From assembly GCA_007120035.1 (NCBI GenBank), contig SKON01000036.1, positions 24,454 to 88,453 of the forward strand: 64,000 bases of DNA, read 5' to 3'. Of this stretch, positions 45,124-55,300 are shown in pieces. The position numbers and the translations under genes were made by a program. This DNA is from Myxococcales bacterium. GTDB lineage: Bacteria > Myxococcota_A > Bradymonadia > Bradymonadales > Bradymonadaceae. The notes below the pieces were generated by a model, which was given only the letters and a program-made list of their open reading frames with translations, was not told the DNA's origin and made no database searches. Numbering within the stretch: position 1 is the first letter of the stretch; each line of letters begins with the position of its first letter.

Positions 45124-46887
45124 ATGCGCATCTCGGAGCTAATCTTTCAGGGAATTCTGGGGATCGAAACGCCCAGCAGGCTGCGCCCCGATGGCGCCCT
45201 CTGTCGGTTGGTGCTGCCCGGAGCGATCTCGGCGCGAGAGATCCAGGACATGGTGATCGCCTGTCTGTATCCCATGCACCTGACCGGGGAACAGCGAACT
45301 CGCCTGGGGTTCTCGGGGACCACCAAGTTGGCGGCGTTGTTGGAGACCCGGCATGGTGTGGTGCGGGTGATCCGGAAGTCTGAGCCCGGGTCCTTGCGAC
45401 TCCAGCGAAAGACGGCCAAGGGATACGAAGACGTGGCAGCCGGTGCGGCGAAGGTCCAGGAGTTTTTACAAACCAAGTTGGGACTGCCCGATATCAAGGT
45501 CTTCTTGCCCCTTCACCTGTGGCGGTTCTCTCCCGAGGAGCTACCGGAGGTCAATCCGGCGGCCCTCGGTGATGATCCCAAGGTGCCCGAGGTCTCAAAG
45601 ACGTATCTCCAAGCCCTGGAAGTGGAGTCTGTGGAGGACCAGCTCAAGGAACTGGACATGTTGATCCGGGAAGGGGAGTTGGCCATGGGAAAGGGGGCGG
45701 AACTGGAGAACAAGCTCAGCCGCGCCCAGGCTAAGTTGGAGGAGATCCAGGTCAAGGAGCTGAGCCCGGAAGAGCTGGAGATGATCTCCCAGAAGGACGA
45801 GAAGCTCGACGAATATGGCGAGCAGCTCCACCGGTTGCGCTCCGAGGAAGAGACCGAGATCCGTCAGGTCCGAGAGCAGTTGCCGGAGTCCCCGACGCGG
45901 CAGCCGCTCTTTTGGGTAGGAGCCGCGTTGGCCCTGGGCGCCCTGGTGGTCAGTGTGGTGTTCCACGAGACCCATCGCCTGGCGGCCTTGGGGGCCGTGC
46001 CGGGCCTGTGGATCTGCGCCTCCGTGTGGATTCAGTACTTTATCAACATGGGACGGGCCAGCGTTCACCAGGTGCGTCTGGCCTCCATTCGTCGACGCAT
46101 CAACCAGGTCTGCCAGGAGGAGATCTTGTTGCTGGAGACCGTGGACCACCTGGTGTTGCACGCCGGTGTCGCCAACGAGGAAGAGCTCCAGGAACGGATC
46201 CCTATGTCCCGGAAGTTGGAGCGGATCGTGGCTCGCCTGGAGGAAGACCTCCAGGGGCTCCGGAGCAACCCGGAGTACCGCCGGGCTCGCAAGGAGCTGA
46301 CCAGCTTGCAGGAAGAGCGGGCGGTCCTTCAACAGCGGCGAACGGAGCTGCCCGACTATGTGATGAGCTCCTTCCAACTGGAGAACGATCTGAAGTCTCT
46401 GGGGGTGGATCCCGTGGAGGTGCGAGCCCAGGCCGAAGCCGCCCAGAAGGAGGACGAGGACGAGCCGCCGCTGGACACGCCTTTTCAGTGGCTGCGGGCC
46501 GTGGCGGAGTGGACCAATCAATGGAACAGCGCCGGCCTGGATGACTCAGCCCGGGCGGTGTGGTCAAAGATCTGCGGCCACGTGCTCAGCGACCGGTTCA
46601 ACGAGGTAGATCTCACCGCCGAGGGGGATCTGAAGGTCGCGGCCCTGACCGAAGAGCAGCTCGAGCTGTGGCAGCGGACCCGCAACTCCGAGGTTCGGGC
46701 CGTCCTGGCGGCGCTGGCGTTGGCCCTGCAGGTCAACTTCCAGAATCAGGCCCGGGGCCAGGCGCTTTCGTCTGTGTGGATCGGTGATCCCGGAGAGACC
46801 ATGACCCCCGGGCATGCCCAGAAGTTCGAGAATGTCTTTCAAAGCGCCGCTCGCAAGAGCCAGATCGTGATCTGTGAAAAGGGCTGA
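45124..46887 (+). CDS. SMC/YhaN-like coiled-coil membrane protein lacking Walker A
   Basis: 587 residues from ATG 45124; ATG 45091 would add 11 residues. The N-terminus MRISELIFQGILGI and the following beta strands resemble the head of SMC/Rad50/YhaN ATPases, but where GPNGAGKS should occur the sequence reads DGALCRLVLPGAISARE: no P-loop. Residues 160-250 and 300-430 are coiled coil. Between them lie two hydrophobic helices (about 262-312, FWVGAALALGALVVSVVF and AVPGLWICASVWIQYF), so the coiled-coil tip is anchored in the membrane. The end (AARKSQIVICEK) resembles the D-loop/strand region of SMC heads. It is inserted between rplS and rnhB. Confidence 0.65.
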   Translation: MRISELIFQGILGIETPSRLRPDGALCRLVLPGAISAREIQDMVIACLYPMHLTGEQRTRLGFSGTTKLAALLETRHGVVRVIRKSEPGSLRLQRKTAKGYEDVAAGAAKVQEFLQTKLGLPDIKVFLPLHLWRFSPEELPEVNPAALGDDPKVPEVSKTYLQALEVESVEDQLKELDMLIREGELAMGKGAELENKLSRAQAKLEEIQVKELSPEELEMISQKDEKLDEYGEQLHRLRSEEETEIRQVREQLPESPTRQPLFWVGAALALGALVVSVVFHETHRLAALGAVPGLWICASVWIQYFINMGRASVHQVRLASIRRRINQVCQEEILLLETVDHLVLHAGVANEEELQERIPMSRKLERIVARLEEDLQGLRSNPEYRRARKELTSLQEERAVLQQRRTELPDYVMSSFQLENDLKSLGVDPVEVRAQAEAAQKEDEDEPPLDTPFQWLRAVAEWTNQWNSAGLDDSARAVWSKICGHVLSDRFNEVDLTAEGDLKVAALTEEQLELWQRTRNSEVRAVLAALALALQVNFQNQARGQALSSVWIGDPGETMTPGHAQKFENVFQSAARKSQIVICEKG

Positions 46888-46891
46888 GCCG

Positions 46892-47554
46892 ATGGGGCAG
46901 GGACGACTCTTCGACGAACCCGAGGGCCCTATGATGGGGTCCGTGGAAGCCTCTCTCAGAGGCCGCGGGGTGGTGCGGATCATCGGGGTCGATGAGGCTG
47001 GCCGGGGGCCGCTGGCTGGCCCGGTCCACGCAGCGGCGTATTTCCTGGAATTGGCGGAGGAGCTGCCCGAAGGGCTGCAAGACCTGGATGACTCCAAGAA
47101 GCTCAAAGCCGACGTTCGAGAGCGGCTCTTCGAGAGCCTGAGCCTGCACGAGGATCGGTGGGCCCTGTCAGCCTCCTCGGCGAAGGTGGTCGACGAGATC
47201 AATGTCCTCCAAGCGACGTTCCGAGCGATGAAGGCCGCCGTCGATGAGGTGGTGCGGCGGTGGGGGGCCCCCGATCTGATCGTGGTGGACGGCAATATGG
47301 TGATCCCCGGGGTGGAGTTGCCTCAGCAGGCCATCGTCAAAGGGGACGGGAAGAGCAGGGCGATCGCCGCGGCCAGTATCGCCGCCAAAGTGTCCCGAGA
47401 TCGGGTGATGGCGGCGGCCGCTGAGACCTGGCCGGCCTACGGGTTCGAGAGCAACAAGGGGTACGGCACGGCTGCGCATCGGGAGGCGCTGCGAATCCAT
47501 GGGCCCTGCGAGATTCATCGACGGTCGTTCGCGGGGGTGGTGTTGGGAGAGTGA
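46892..47554 (+). CDS. rnhB: Ribonuclease HII
   Basis: 220 residues from ATG 46892, five bases after the previous stop. All acidic active-site motifs are present: IIGVDEAGRGPLAGPVHAAA (Asp-Glu), LIVVDGN (Asp) and AIVKGDGKSRAIAAASIAAKV, SRDRVM (Asp). It removes RNA from RNA-DNA hybrids and single ribonucleotides from DNA. The first 30 residues (MGQGRLFDEPEGPMMG) are an unconserved extension. It lies ten bases or so before yraN, as in many bacteria. Confidence 0.95.
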   Translation: MGQGRLFDEPEGPMMGSVEASLRGRGVVRIIGVDEAGRGPLAGPVHAAAYFLELAEELPEGLQDLDDSKKLKADVRERLFESLSLHEDRWALSASSAKVVDEINVLQATFRAMKAAVDEVVRRWGAPDLIVVDGNMVIPGVELPQQAIVKGDGKSRAIAAASIAAKVSRDRVMAAAAETWPAYGFESNKGYGTAAHREALRIHGPCEIHRRSFAGVVLGE

Positions 47555-47566
47555 ACGGAGGGGGTG

Positions 47567-47953
47567 ATGGACGAACGAAGGGGGCGGGGGGATCAAGGGG
47601 AAGAGTTGGCGGCGGCCTATCTGGAGGCGGCGGGGTGGAGCATTGAAGCTCGGAACTTTCGGACCGAGCTGGGGGAGATCGATATCATCGCCAGCCGAGA
47701 GGTGCCCGGAGGAGTGCTCGTGGCGGTGGTGGAGGTGAAGTCTCGGACCGAGACCTCTCGGTTGTCACCGGAGCTGAGCGTCACCGCGTCCAAGCGTCGG
47801 CGGATCATCCGGGTGGCCAGACTTTATGAGGCTCACTTCGAGGATCCCCGCCGGGGCTATCGGTTCGATGTGATCGGCGTCGACCTCGGCACGGACCCCC
47901 CGGAGATTCAGCACTTTGAAGGGGCCTTTGACAGCCGGGGCAACCCCTATTGA
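47567..47953 (+). CDS. yraN: YraN/UPF0102 family nuclease-fold protein
   Basis: 128 residues from ATG 47567 (GGAG upstream; GTG 47564 possible). The restriction-endonuclease-like core is visible: GRGDQGEELAAAYLEAAGW, RNFRTELGEIDIIAS (Glu-x-Asp), AVVEVKSRT (E-x-K) and ELSVTASKRRRIIRVARLY. The PD-(D/E)xK residues are intact. UPF0102 proteins are widespread, and the precise role is debated (DNA processing). Its end overlaps the convergent metalloprotease gene by seven bases. Confidence 0.93.
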   Translation: MDERRGRGDQGEELAAAYLEAAGWSIEARNFRTELGEIDIIASREVPGGVLVAVVEVKSRTETSRLSPELSVTASKRRRIIRVARLYEAHFEDPRRGYRFDVIGVDLGTDPPEIQHFEGAFDSRGNPY

Positions 47954-49539
47954 GGCGGCTCCGAGGACTCCTGGTCGGCCTCGGCGGCCATCTCTGCCTT
48001 TCGGGCGGCAAGCACCTGAGCGAAGGGCACCCGCTGGAGGCTCCCGAAGGCCGCCTCACGGGCAAATCCGGTCAGGGGGTTTTGCTCTCGACGGGCGTCG
48101 TCGAAGTCACTGGGGGTGCCCTCGATGTAGAGGACCAGCTCACCCCACCGCTCGATGTAGACCCGACGACCGAGATCCTCGTAGGCGCCGTCGGGGATCA
48201 CGTCGGGCACTTCGGAGACGCGCAAGCACCAGGATTCGCCATGCTCTCCGGCGCGATGGGCGCTGGTTGTCCCATGACGAGCCCGGGCGATCTCGTCGAG
48301 GGCAGCGGCGAACTCCCGGGCCTGGGACTCAGAGCGCCAGGTGCTCAGGTGAACCACCACCACCTCGTCGTCGGGACCCCGGTACCCCAAGAGACGGTCT
48401 CCGTCCCAGCCGGCGGCGATGGTCTCCGTGTCCAGAGGGGCGTCGAGCAGGTCGGAGAAGGTGTTCAACCACGAGAGGATCCGAAGCTCTCCCAGGACAG
48501 ACTCGTAGATCGGCTCGTATCCCGGGAGCCCCTCGGAGACGTCAAACCGGACCTCCAGTGGGAGATCGTTCTCAAAGTAACGCTCCGGATGCAGGATCTG
48601 TGACGTCGAGGCCGGCGCGTCGTAGTAGATCTGGTCGAAGGCCTTCCAACTGCGTCCTGCCCGGGCCCGAAGCACAAATTGCATCCCCCCCACGTAGGGA
48701 AAGAGCAGCACATCGCGAACGATCGGGGGGGCTGACCCGAGCACTGTCGTCGACAGCGAGGGCATCTCCATGTCGGCGAGTTCCGGTGAGGCCTGGCCTG
48801 CCAGTTGCTCTGCGGCGGCCAACTCCGTGAAGTCCATCTCCATAAAGAGGGCTGCAACCATAGGGATGTCGGCGATGCTGCGAGCTGTGTTCTGCGGTAA
48901 CACCCCGGCCTCGAAGAGCTCGTAATCGGCCATGACCACCGAGGCATCCCCTTCGATCAGGGCCATCCGAGCCAGGTAGAAGTCGGCGTTTTCGTCCGAG
49001 CTGAAGGGTTCCAAGAGACGCCCCAGATCGAAGTGCTGATCTTGAATCCCGTGGTAGATTTCGTGGGCCATCGCCGACCGCTGCAGGGGCTCCGGGAGAC
49101 CTTCCATAATGTAAAGTTCTCCCGCGGACTGGTCGTAGAACCCGGCGATCTGCTCCGTCAACAGGTCGAGCATCAACTCCCGGTAGTTCAGGTCGGACGG
49201 GAAGAGCCCCATCCGCTTGTACACGTCGGCCTCGGCTTCGAACTCTTCCAGGGGCACGGACTCATCGAATCGCTCCAAAAGTAGGGCCCGCAGCTGTTCC
49301 CGGTCTTTGACTCCCTTCGGAATCGGCTTCAGTTGAGGGAGCCCACGGATCTCGGCGACTCGGTCCGCGATCGCGGCGGCGGCTTGGAGGAGCTCCTCCT
49401 CGGTGGTGAGCGCAGGGAACTCGTCGGTCTCACTCGAGTCCAGGGCTTCCGGGGGTTGCTCGTCGGCGACCGCAGTGGCCGGAAGGCCGCTCAGGAACAG
49501 GAGGAAGGCGATAAACGGGAAAGTCTTGAGGGCGTTCAT
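47947..49539 (-). CDS. Exported zinc-metalloprotease-like protein (HExxH)
   Basis: 530 residues from ATG 49539. Signal peptide MNALKTFPFIAFLLFLSGLPATAVA. Residues 159-163 are HEIYH within MAHEIYHGIQDQHFDLG, a zinc-metalloprotease signature; Glu196 in MALIEGDASVVM is a likely third ligand, as in gluzincins. Upstream, QIAGFYDQSAGELYI is typical of the family in Gram-negative bacteria. The C-terminal 200 residues look like a mixed alpha-beta domain (VVVVHLSTWRSESQAREFAAAL). It is periplasmic or secreted; substrate unknown. It is convergent with yraN and divergent from the small acidic lipoprotein (269-bp gap). Confidence 0.82.
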   Translation of the reverse strand: MNALKTFPFIAFLLFLSGLPATAVADEQPPEALDSSETDEFPALTTEEELLQAAAAIADRVAEIRGLPQLKPIPKGVKDREQLRALLLERFDESVPLEEFEAEADVYKRMGLFPSDLNYRELMLDLLTEQIAGFYDQSAGELYIMEGLPEPLQRSAMAHEIYHGIQDQHFDLGRLLEPFSSDENADFYLARMALIEGDASVVMADYELFEAGVLPQNTARSIADIPMVAALFMEMDFTELAAAEQLAGQASPELADMEMPSLSTTVLGSAPPIVRDVLLFPYVGGMQFVLRARAGRSWKAFDQIYYDAPASTSQILHPERYFENDLPLEVRFDVSEGLPGYEPIYESVLGELRILSWLNTFSDLLDAPLDTETIAAGWDGDRLLGYRGPDDEVVVVHLSTWRSESQAREFAAALDEIARARHGTTSAHRAGEHGESWCLRVSEVPDVIPDGAYEDLGRRVYIERWGELVLYIEGTPSDFDDARREQNPLTGFAREAAFGSLQRVPFAQVLAARKAEMAAEADQESSEPPQ

Positions 49540-49808
49540 AGTCCCTGCTCCAAGCGGGGGAGGGCGAATCCTTCGGGAACCTTGATGGTAGCGATCAAAC
49601 CGGGGGAGGCCAACCGGAACGGGGGAGAAAAAATTCTTCCCGGAAGTTGACGGGCTGTTCATTTAAGGATAAGCCAATTCGGCATTAGGCGCGCTGCGCG
49701 GTTATTGAAGATCGCGAGTGACTAGGAAGAGCAAAGAATCCCATCAGTTCGGTGCTCCAGCCGGGAGGCCGAAGTGGATCGTTGGGTAACCACACGAGAG
49801 GAGTTGTG

Positions 49809-50078
49809 ATGTTGAAGAAGCTGCTTGCCACCCTTTGTGCCCTGGGCCTCAGTGTTTCCGTGATCGCCTGCTCCGGCGGCGACACCACCCCTGACGAAGA
49901 GCCCGTGGAGACGGCCGTCGAGGAAGAGGTGATCGAAGAAGAGCCCGTGATCGAGGAAGAGCCGGCCGAAGAGCACGCCGAGGAAGATCATGGCCACGAA
50001 GACGAAGGCTACGACGATGAGTACGCCGAGGGCGACGATGACGAGCCCGACGACGGTGACGACTACATCGAAGAGTGA
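49809..50078 (+). CDS. Small, extremely acidic lipoprotein
   Basis: 89 residues from ATG 49809 (GGAG upstream). The signal ends SVIACSGG (lipobox IAC). The remaining 65 residues are almost half Glu and Asp with His pairs (EEHAEEDHGHEDEGYDDEY), and no fold is expected. It could bind cations or act as a charged surface brush; this is inference. It is a monocistronic unit closed by a strong intrinsic terminator 26 bases after the stop, implying high expression. Confidence 0.8.
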   Translation: MLKKLLATLCALGLSVSVIACSGGDTTPDEEPVETAVEEEVIEEEPVIEEEPAEEHAEEDHGHEDEGYDDEYAEGDDDEPDDGDDYIEE

Positions 50079-50103
50079 TCTTCGGTTGGATCCGTAGATT
50101 CGG

Positions 50104-50137
50104 GGCCCCCTCTTCGGAGGGGGCCTCGTTTTTTTTT
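50104..50137 (+). terminator. Strong rho-independent terminator
   Basis: GGCCCCCTC (50104-50112), TTCG tetraloop, GAGGGGGCC (50117-50125), then TCG and nine T (50129-50137). A perfect 9-bp GC stem with UUCG loop. Confidence 0.95.
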
Positions 50138-50173
50138 GCGAATTGACGGTGAGCCGGGGAGCCGAACCTTGAC

Positions 50174-50187
50174 GGCGGTAGACCGCC
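50174..50187. promoter_or_regulatory. Palindrome upstream of cysteine-rich lipoprotein gene
   Basis: GGCGGT-AG-ACCGCC (50174-50187) directly follows a -35-like TTGACG (50169-50174); the nearest -10-like TATGGT is at 50198, too far for a standard spacer. Operator-like position, 50 bases upstream of the GTG start. Confidence 0.3.
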
Positions 50188-50236
50188 AAAGGCATCCTAT
50201 GGTCGGTCTCTGGGTTTCGTCCTGTGGAGGATTACG

Positions 50237-50563
50237 GTGAAGATTCGTTTTGTGCCGATGACCGTAGCGCTCGTCGGAGCAGTGTTGATGATAGGTCTCT
50301 TGGGTTGCTCGGGGGACCTCTATGGTCAGTGTCAGATTCCCGACGACGATGCCCTCCTCGTGGAATGCGCAACCAGCTCCACAGCGAGCTGTGTGGTGGA
50401 GGAGCAGTTGGAGTGCGAGACAAGGGTTTGCGGAAAGTATCAGGGCAGTCAGCCCTTCTGTACCATCGAGTGCGCCAGCGATGGGGATTGCCCCTCCGGA
50501 GCGTGCCGAGAGTTCGTGTTTCAGACGAATCGACGGTTTTGCGTCTCCGATCTCGACCTCTGA
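50237..50563 (+). CDS. Small cysteine-rich lipoprotein
   Basis: 108 residues from GTG 50237 (GGAGG six bases upstream). The signal MKIRFVPMTVALVGAVLMI ends LLGC. The mature part of about 85 residues contains nine further Cys (for example CTIECASDGDCPSGACREF), a pattern of disulfide-rich, EGF-like or metal-free small surface proteins common in Myxococcota. First gene before the TPR/FHA cluster, with 60 bases to the next ATG, so it may be co-transcribed with it. Function unknown. Confidence 0.75.
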   Translation: MKIRFVPMTVALVGAVLMIGLLGCSGDLYGQCQIPDDDALLVECATSSTASCVVEEQLECETRVCGKYQGSQPFCTIECASDGDCPSGACREFVFQTNRRFCVSDLDL

Positions 50564-50623
50564 TCTTCGAGGCGTTCTTCGGTGGTGATCTGTGATGCCG
50601 AAAATAGTGCGGCAGGAGTGAGA

Positions 50624-52240
50624 ATGAAGCGAAGGGAACGGACTGGTTGGTGGGCATTGGCTGTCATCTTCTTGATGGTGGGATCCTCGCCGGCCCTGGC
50701 TGACGATATGGTCTTCGATGCCGATGACGACGACATGGTCTTCGATAGCTTCGATGATATCGAACATCTCGAAGAGCTGATCGCCGAAGGAAAGGACCTC
50801 TACGACCAGGGTGCTTTCGAGGAGGCGAGCCTGCGGTTCTTCGATGTCCTGATGGACACCGAATGGGGGGCCGAAGCCTACCACCCAGAGGCGACCTACG
50901 AGCTGGCCAAGACCCTGTTCCGGCTGGAGCTCTACCAGGGGGCGCTGGCCTACTTCGGGATGATCGCGGAGGAAGGGGACTTTCACCCCTACTTTGAGCC
51001 GGCCCTGCGGGGGCTCTTGCTCTTGAGCGACGTGATCCCCGGGGACTCGACCCTCACGGAGCACCTGTCGCGGTATGCCGACTACTTCCCTGAGATCGTC
51101 CCCGACGGGTATCGAGATCGCTACGCCTACCTGGTGGGGCGATACTTCTACGACAGCCTGGACGTGGAAGACGCGGTGCGCCTTCTGAACCAGGTCAGCT
51201 CCGCCAGCGACGACTTCGCCGAGGCTCGATATGTCGCCGGGATCAGCCACGTCGCCAACTACGACGCCGAGCCGGCCGTGGAAGCCTTCCGCGACGTCCT
51301 TCGGTACCTCAGCAATCAGCCCACCCCCCTGGACCAGATGCGGGGGCGGCAGCGGCAACTCCTGGATCTGACCCACCTGGCGATGGCCCGGGTGTACTAC
51401 TCCACGGGACAGTTCGACACGAGCCTGGCCTACTACGAGCGGATCGATCGAGAGAGCCCTCGGTGGCCCGACGCGCTCTTTGAGTCCTCCTGGGGCTTCT
51501 TCCAGACCGATCAGTTCAACCAGGCCCTCGGGAACCTCCACAGCCTGAACTCCCCGTTCTTCGCCGACGCCTATTTTCCGGAAGGGCCGATCCTGGCGGC
51601 GGTGATCTACTTCTACAACTGCAACTACGGCCTGGTCCGAGATGTGTTGCTGGACTTCGACTTCATCTACGATGGGATCAAGGATGAGATCGAGGCGGTT
51701 TTGCGGGAGTACCCGTCGCCGATGGACCTCTACGATTGGGGTTTGCAGTGGCGGCAGCGCCAGGTTACCGGCGAGCCGGAGCTGATGAGCGCCCTGCGTT
51801 CCGAACTCGGCGACCGTCAGTTGGCTCAGCGGTTTGAGCTCGTCGAGGCCATCGATCGGGAAGAAGAGGTGATGGAGGGATTGAGCGAAAGTTGGAGAGC
51901 GAGCATCCTGGGTGATACACTACTCGGTGAGGCGGGCCTCGCCAGGAGCTTCGCGGTCAGTGACGCGGGGGAGCTCTTGGAGCAACGGCTGCGACGCCTG
52001 GTGTCGGAGATTGACGACTTGGTGGGCCAGCAAAACAGGATCTTGATCGAGGTGGCCCGCGCCGAACGGGGTGAGATTGAAGCGGAGCTGCGAGCCGGGA
52101 TGTTGTTGGAAGGGGAAGAAAGTCAGGTGGCTCAGATCCAAGTGTCCGATGAAGATCTTTATTGGCTCTTTGATGGTGAATACTGGAAGGACGAGTTGGG
52201 GTTCTACTTTTTCGACATTCGGTCACAATGTCGTCGGTGA
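50624..52240 (+). CDS. Periplasmic TPR protein (Glt/Agl-like cluster)
   Basis: 538 residues from ATG 50624 (GGAG upstream). Signal peptide ends PALAD; the mature N-terminus repeats DDMVFDADDD/DDMVFDSFDD. TPR-like repeats are clear: LIAEGKDLYDQGAFEEASLRFFDVL, ATYELAKTLFRLELYQGALAYFG, HLAMARVYYSTGQFDTSLAYYERI. The C-terminal 100 residues form a coiled coil (LLEQRLRRLVSEIDDLVGQQ). Such proteins accompany GltD/GltE-type TPR proteins in Myxococcus envelope machines; the exact orthologue is uncertain. Confidence 0.75.
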   Translation: MKRRERTGWWALAVIFLMVGSSPALADDMVFDADDDDMVFDSFDDIEHLEELIAEGKDLYDQGAFEEASLRFFDVLMDTEWGAEAYHPEATYELAKTLFRLELYQGALAYFGMIAEEGDFHPYFEPALRGLLLLSDVIPGDSTLTEHLSRYADYFPEIVPDGYRDRYAYLVGRYFYDSLDVEDAVRLLNQVSSASDDFAEARYVAGISHVANYDAEPAVEAFRDVLRYLSNQPTPLDQMRGRQRQLLDLTHLAMARVYYSTGQFDTSLAYYERIDRESPRWPDALFESSWGFFQTDQFNQALGNLHSLNSPFFADAYFPEGPILAAVIYFYNCNYGLVRDVLLDFDFIYDGIKDEIEAVLREYPSPMDLYDWGLQWRQRQVTGEPELMSALRSELGDRQLAQRFELVEAIDREEEVMEGLSESWRASILGDTLLGEAGLARSFAVSDAGELLEQRLRRLVSEIDDLVGQQNRILIEVARAERGEIEAELRAGMLLEGEESQVAQIQVSDEDLYWLFDGEYWKDELGFYFFDIRSQCRR

Positions 52241-52301
52241 GCCAACGGGAGTCTGAGAAGCTCCTCCAGATGGCGCCAGCGGGTTAGAAGGAGCAGAAGA
52301 T

Positions 52302-55300
52302 ATGCGAGTGAATTTCAGGAAGATCGATCACCCTTGGTCCACGGCGGTGGTAGCGCTTGCGTTGGTGGCCATGGTCGGGGCGGTGAGCGAAGCTCAGGCC
52401 GAGGAGCCGAGGCTGCCGGACGCCACGGATTCCCAGTTTCAGACGGATCGGCCCGACGTGATGGGCGAGGAGTCGCCTCAATTTCGGGCCAGTCAGTTCC
52501 AGGAGCAACGGGCTTTTGAGAGCCTCCAGCGCCAGGACGAAGCCATCGTTCGGCTCCGTCAACTGATCGACCGGACGCCTCGATCCGACGATCGACGAGC
52601 GGAGTATCTCTACAACCTGTCGGAGATCTTCTGGGAGCGGGCTCGGTACTACAATCACTCTGCGGTCGAACAGAACGACCGGTGCTTTGAGTACGATGAC
52701 GTCGGTGACGAAGACGGCGCCCGACGGTGCCGGTTCCGGATGCGGGACATGGAGGAGGAGGCCGAGCGGCTTCGGGAAGAGTCCGTGGATCTCTATGTAG
52801 AGATCATCAACAACTACCCCGACTTCGAGCATCTGGACACGATCTACTTTCACCTCGGGACCAACCTGATGGAGGTCGGGCAGCGCCAGGAAGGGCTCGA
52901 CATCTTCCGCCGACTGGTGGCGGAGTTTCCCCAGACCCCCTACGTGCCCCAGGTCCTGGTCCACTTCGGGGACTACTACTTTGAGGAAGGGGATCTCTAC
53001 GAAGCGCTGGCCGCTTACCAGCGGGCCGTGGAGTATCCAGACAGCCCGGTCTTCACCTACGCCAGCTACAAGATGGGGTGGGTGTACTTCAACCTGGAGA
53101 ACTACGAGCGGGCCCTGGAAGAGTTCTTGACCGTCGTGGAGCGAGCCCGGTCGGCACCGGAAGGGTCGGCGGATCGCTCCATGCTGCGCCAGAGCCGCAA
53201 CGACGTGGTCCGAGCCTATGCCCGGATCGGCTCTCCCGAGCGGGCGCTGCCCTTCTTCCAGGACATCGCCCCCGACCGCAGCGACTGGTTGAGCATGGGC
53301 GAGACCCTGGCGATGTACTACGGGAACCAGGCGGAGTTTGCCACGTCCAACCGGATGTATCGGGAGCTGATCAACGTCAACCGGGACAGCATCGCCGTCA
53401 TCGAGTACCAGTATGAGATCGTGCGCAACCAGACGACGATCAACTCCTATGATGAGGCGGCGATTCAGGAGATCATCCGGATGATGCGCCTCATCACCAT
53501 GGCCGAAGAGGGCCACTTCGTCGACGCCGAGGGCGAGGAGTGGGAGCGAACCTACGCCAAGGTAGCCGAGGCCAGCCGGAACTGGGCTGCGACCTACCAC
53601 CGGGAGGCTCAACGGACGTTGAACGAGCGCCTCTTCGTGATGGCCCACCACCTCTACGAGGGCTTCTTGACGACCTTCCCGGAGGCTGAGCAGGCCTACG
53701 AGATGAGCTTCTTCCACGGCGAATTGCTCTACGGTCTGGAGGCCTGGGATGAGGCGGCCGCCGCCTACGAGCGGGCCATGAACATCGACCCCGACGGGGA
53801 GTACAAAGAAGACATCGTGCTGGGCACCATGCACGCCCTCTTCAACGTGGTGGATACCTCGGAGGAGCGGGTCGCCATCGAAGCCGACTTTGAGTGGCTC
53901 GAAGATCCCGACGCCGAAGTGCCCGAGCCCGAGGAGTTGCCCGAGATGCAGCAGCGGCTGATGCGGGCGGCTCAGGACTACGTGGAGCTCGTGCCCGACG
54001 GAGAGCGGATCGTGGAAGTGCTCTACGTGATGGGGCGGACCTACTTCGAATACAATCACCTCGAGGAGGCCGCCCGGTACTTCGAGCAGATCGTCTTCGA
54101 CCACCCCGATCACGACCTGGCCGTGGTCTCGGCGAACGTCCACCTGGGAACCCTCTTGATGATGCAGGACTTCCACGGTCTGAACGAAGCGGTGACCCGA
54201 TATCGGGAGGAAGTGCCCATTCAGGACCGGGAGTTCCAGGATGACCTCTTGGTCCTTCATGAAGGGATCCGGTACAACCTCTGCGTGCTCCACGATGAAG
54301 AAGAGGAGTGGGAGCAGGGGGCTCATTGCTACGTGGCTTATGTGCAGGAGTTCCCCAACTCCGAGCAGTTGGACCGGGCCCTGTACAACGCGGCGTTGAA
54401 CTTCGAGCGGATCCACGATTTGAGCCGGGCCATTCAGGTCCGGCAGCACCTCTTGGACCTGCGGCCAGACTCGGAGCTGGTTCCGGAGACCCTCTTCAAC
54501 ATCGGCGGGAACTACCACGCCTGGGCGATCTACGAAGAGGCTTCCAACCGGTACGAGGAGTTCGTGCGTCGGTTCCCGGAGCATGAGGACGCCGAGGACG
54601 CGCTGTCCAACGCCGCGACCTTCCGCCAGGGGTTGGGTCAGTACGAAGAGGCGATCAACAACTACCAGTTGTACATCGAGACCTTCGGGAGAGATAACCC
54701 GGACCGGGCCGCGGCCTCGGCCTACGAAATCGCCCGGATCTACGAGGATCAAGGCCGGGAGCAAGAAGCTTTGGACCAGTACCAACTCTACATCAATCGA
54801 TTCGCTGACGATGGCACGCCGGGTTGGCTCCTGGAGGCTCACCTGAAGCAGGGACTCAGTCAGTGGGAGCGGGGCCAGCGAGATCAGGCGCTGTCGACCT
54901 TTGAGCACGTCCTGAGCCTTTTCGAAGGGTTGGACGAAGAGACCCAGGCGGCGTCGCAGGATGGTCGAGACGCGGCGGCCCAGGCCAAGTTCATGATCGC
55001 CGAGGACGCTTTCGAGAAAGCCGACAACCTGGTGGTGGATGCTGAGGATAACGAAGAGCTTCAGGATCAGATGCGAGAGAAGATGGAGGCACTGCTGGAG
55101 GCTCAGGCGGAGTACGAGGAGGTGATCACCTTCCTGCGGCCCGGGTGGGCGATCGCGGCGATGTACCGAATCGGGGATCAGACCAACCAGTTGGCCGAGA
55201 CCGTGCGGGAGACTCCGGTACCCAGCCATCTCAACGAGCAGCAACGGGAGTTCTACTTGGCGGGGTTGGAGGATTGGGCGTCCCAGTTTGAGCAGAGTGC

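Noticed and set aside
52284..55244. 986-codon minus-strand open frame
   Set aside because: Antisense to the 1092-residue TPR protein, whose signal peptide and clear TPR repeats identify the real strand; the antisense product is a His/Leu/Val-rich mirror of TPR codons.
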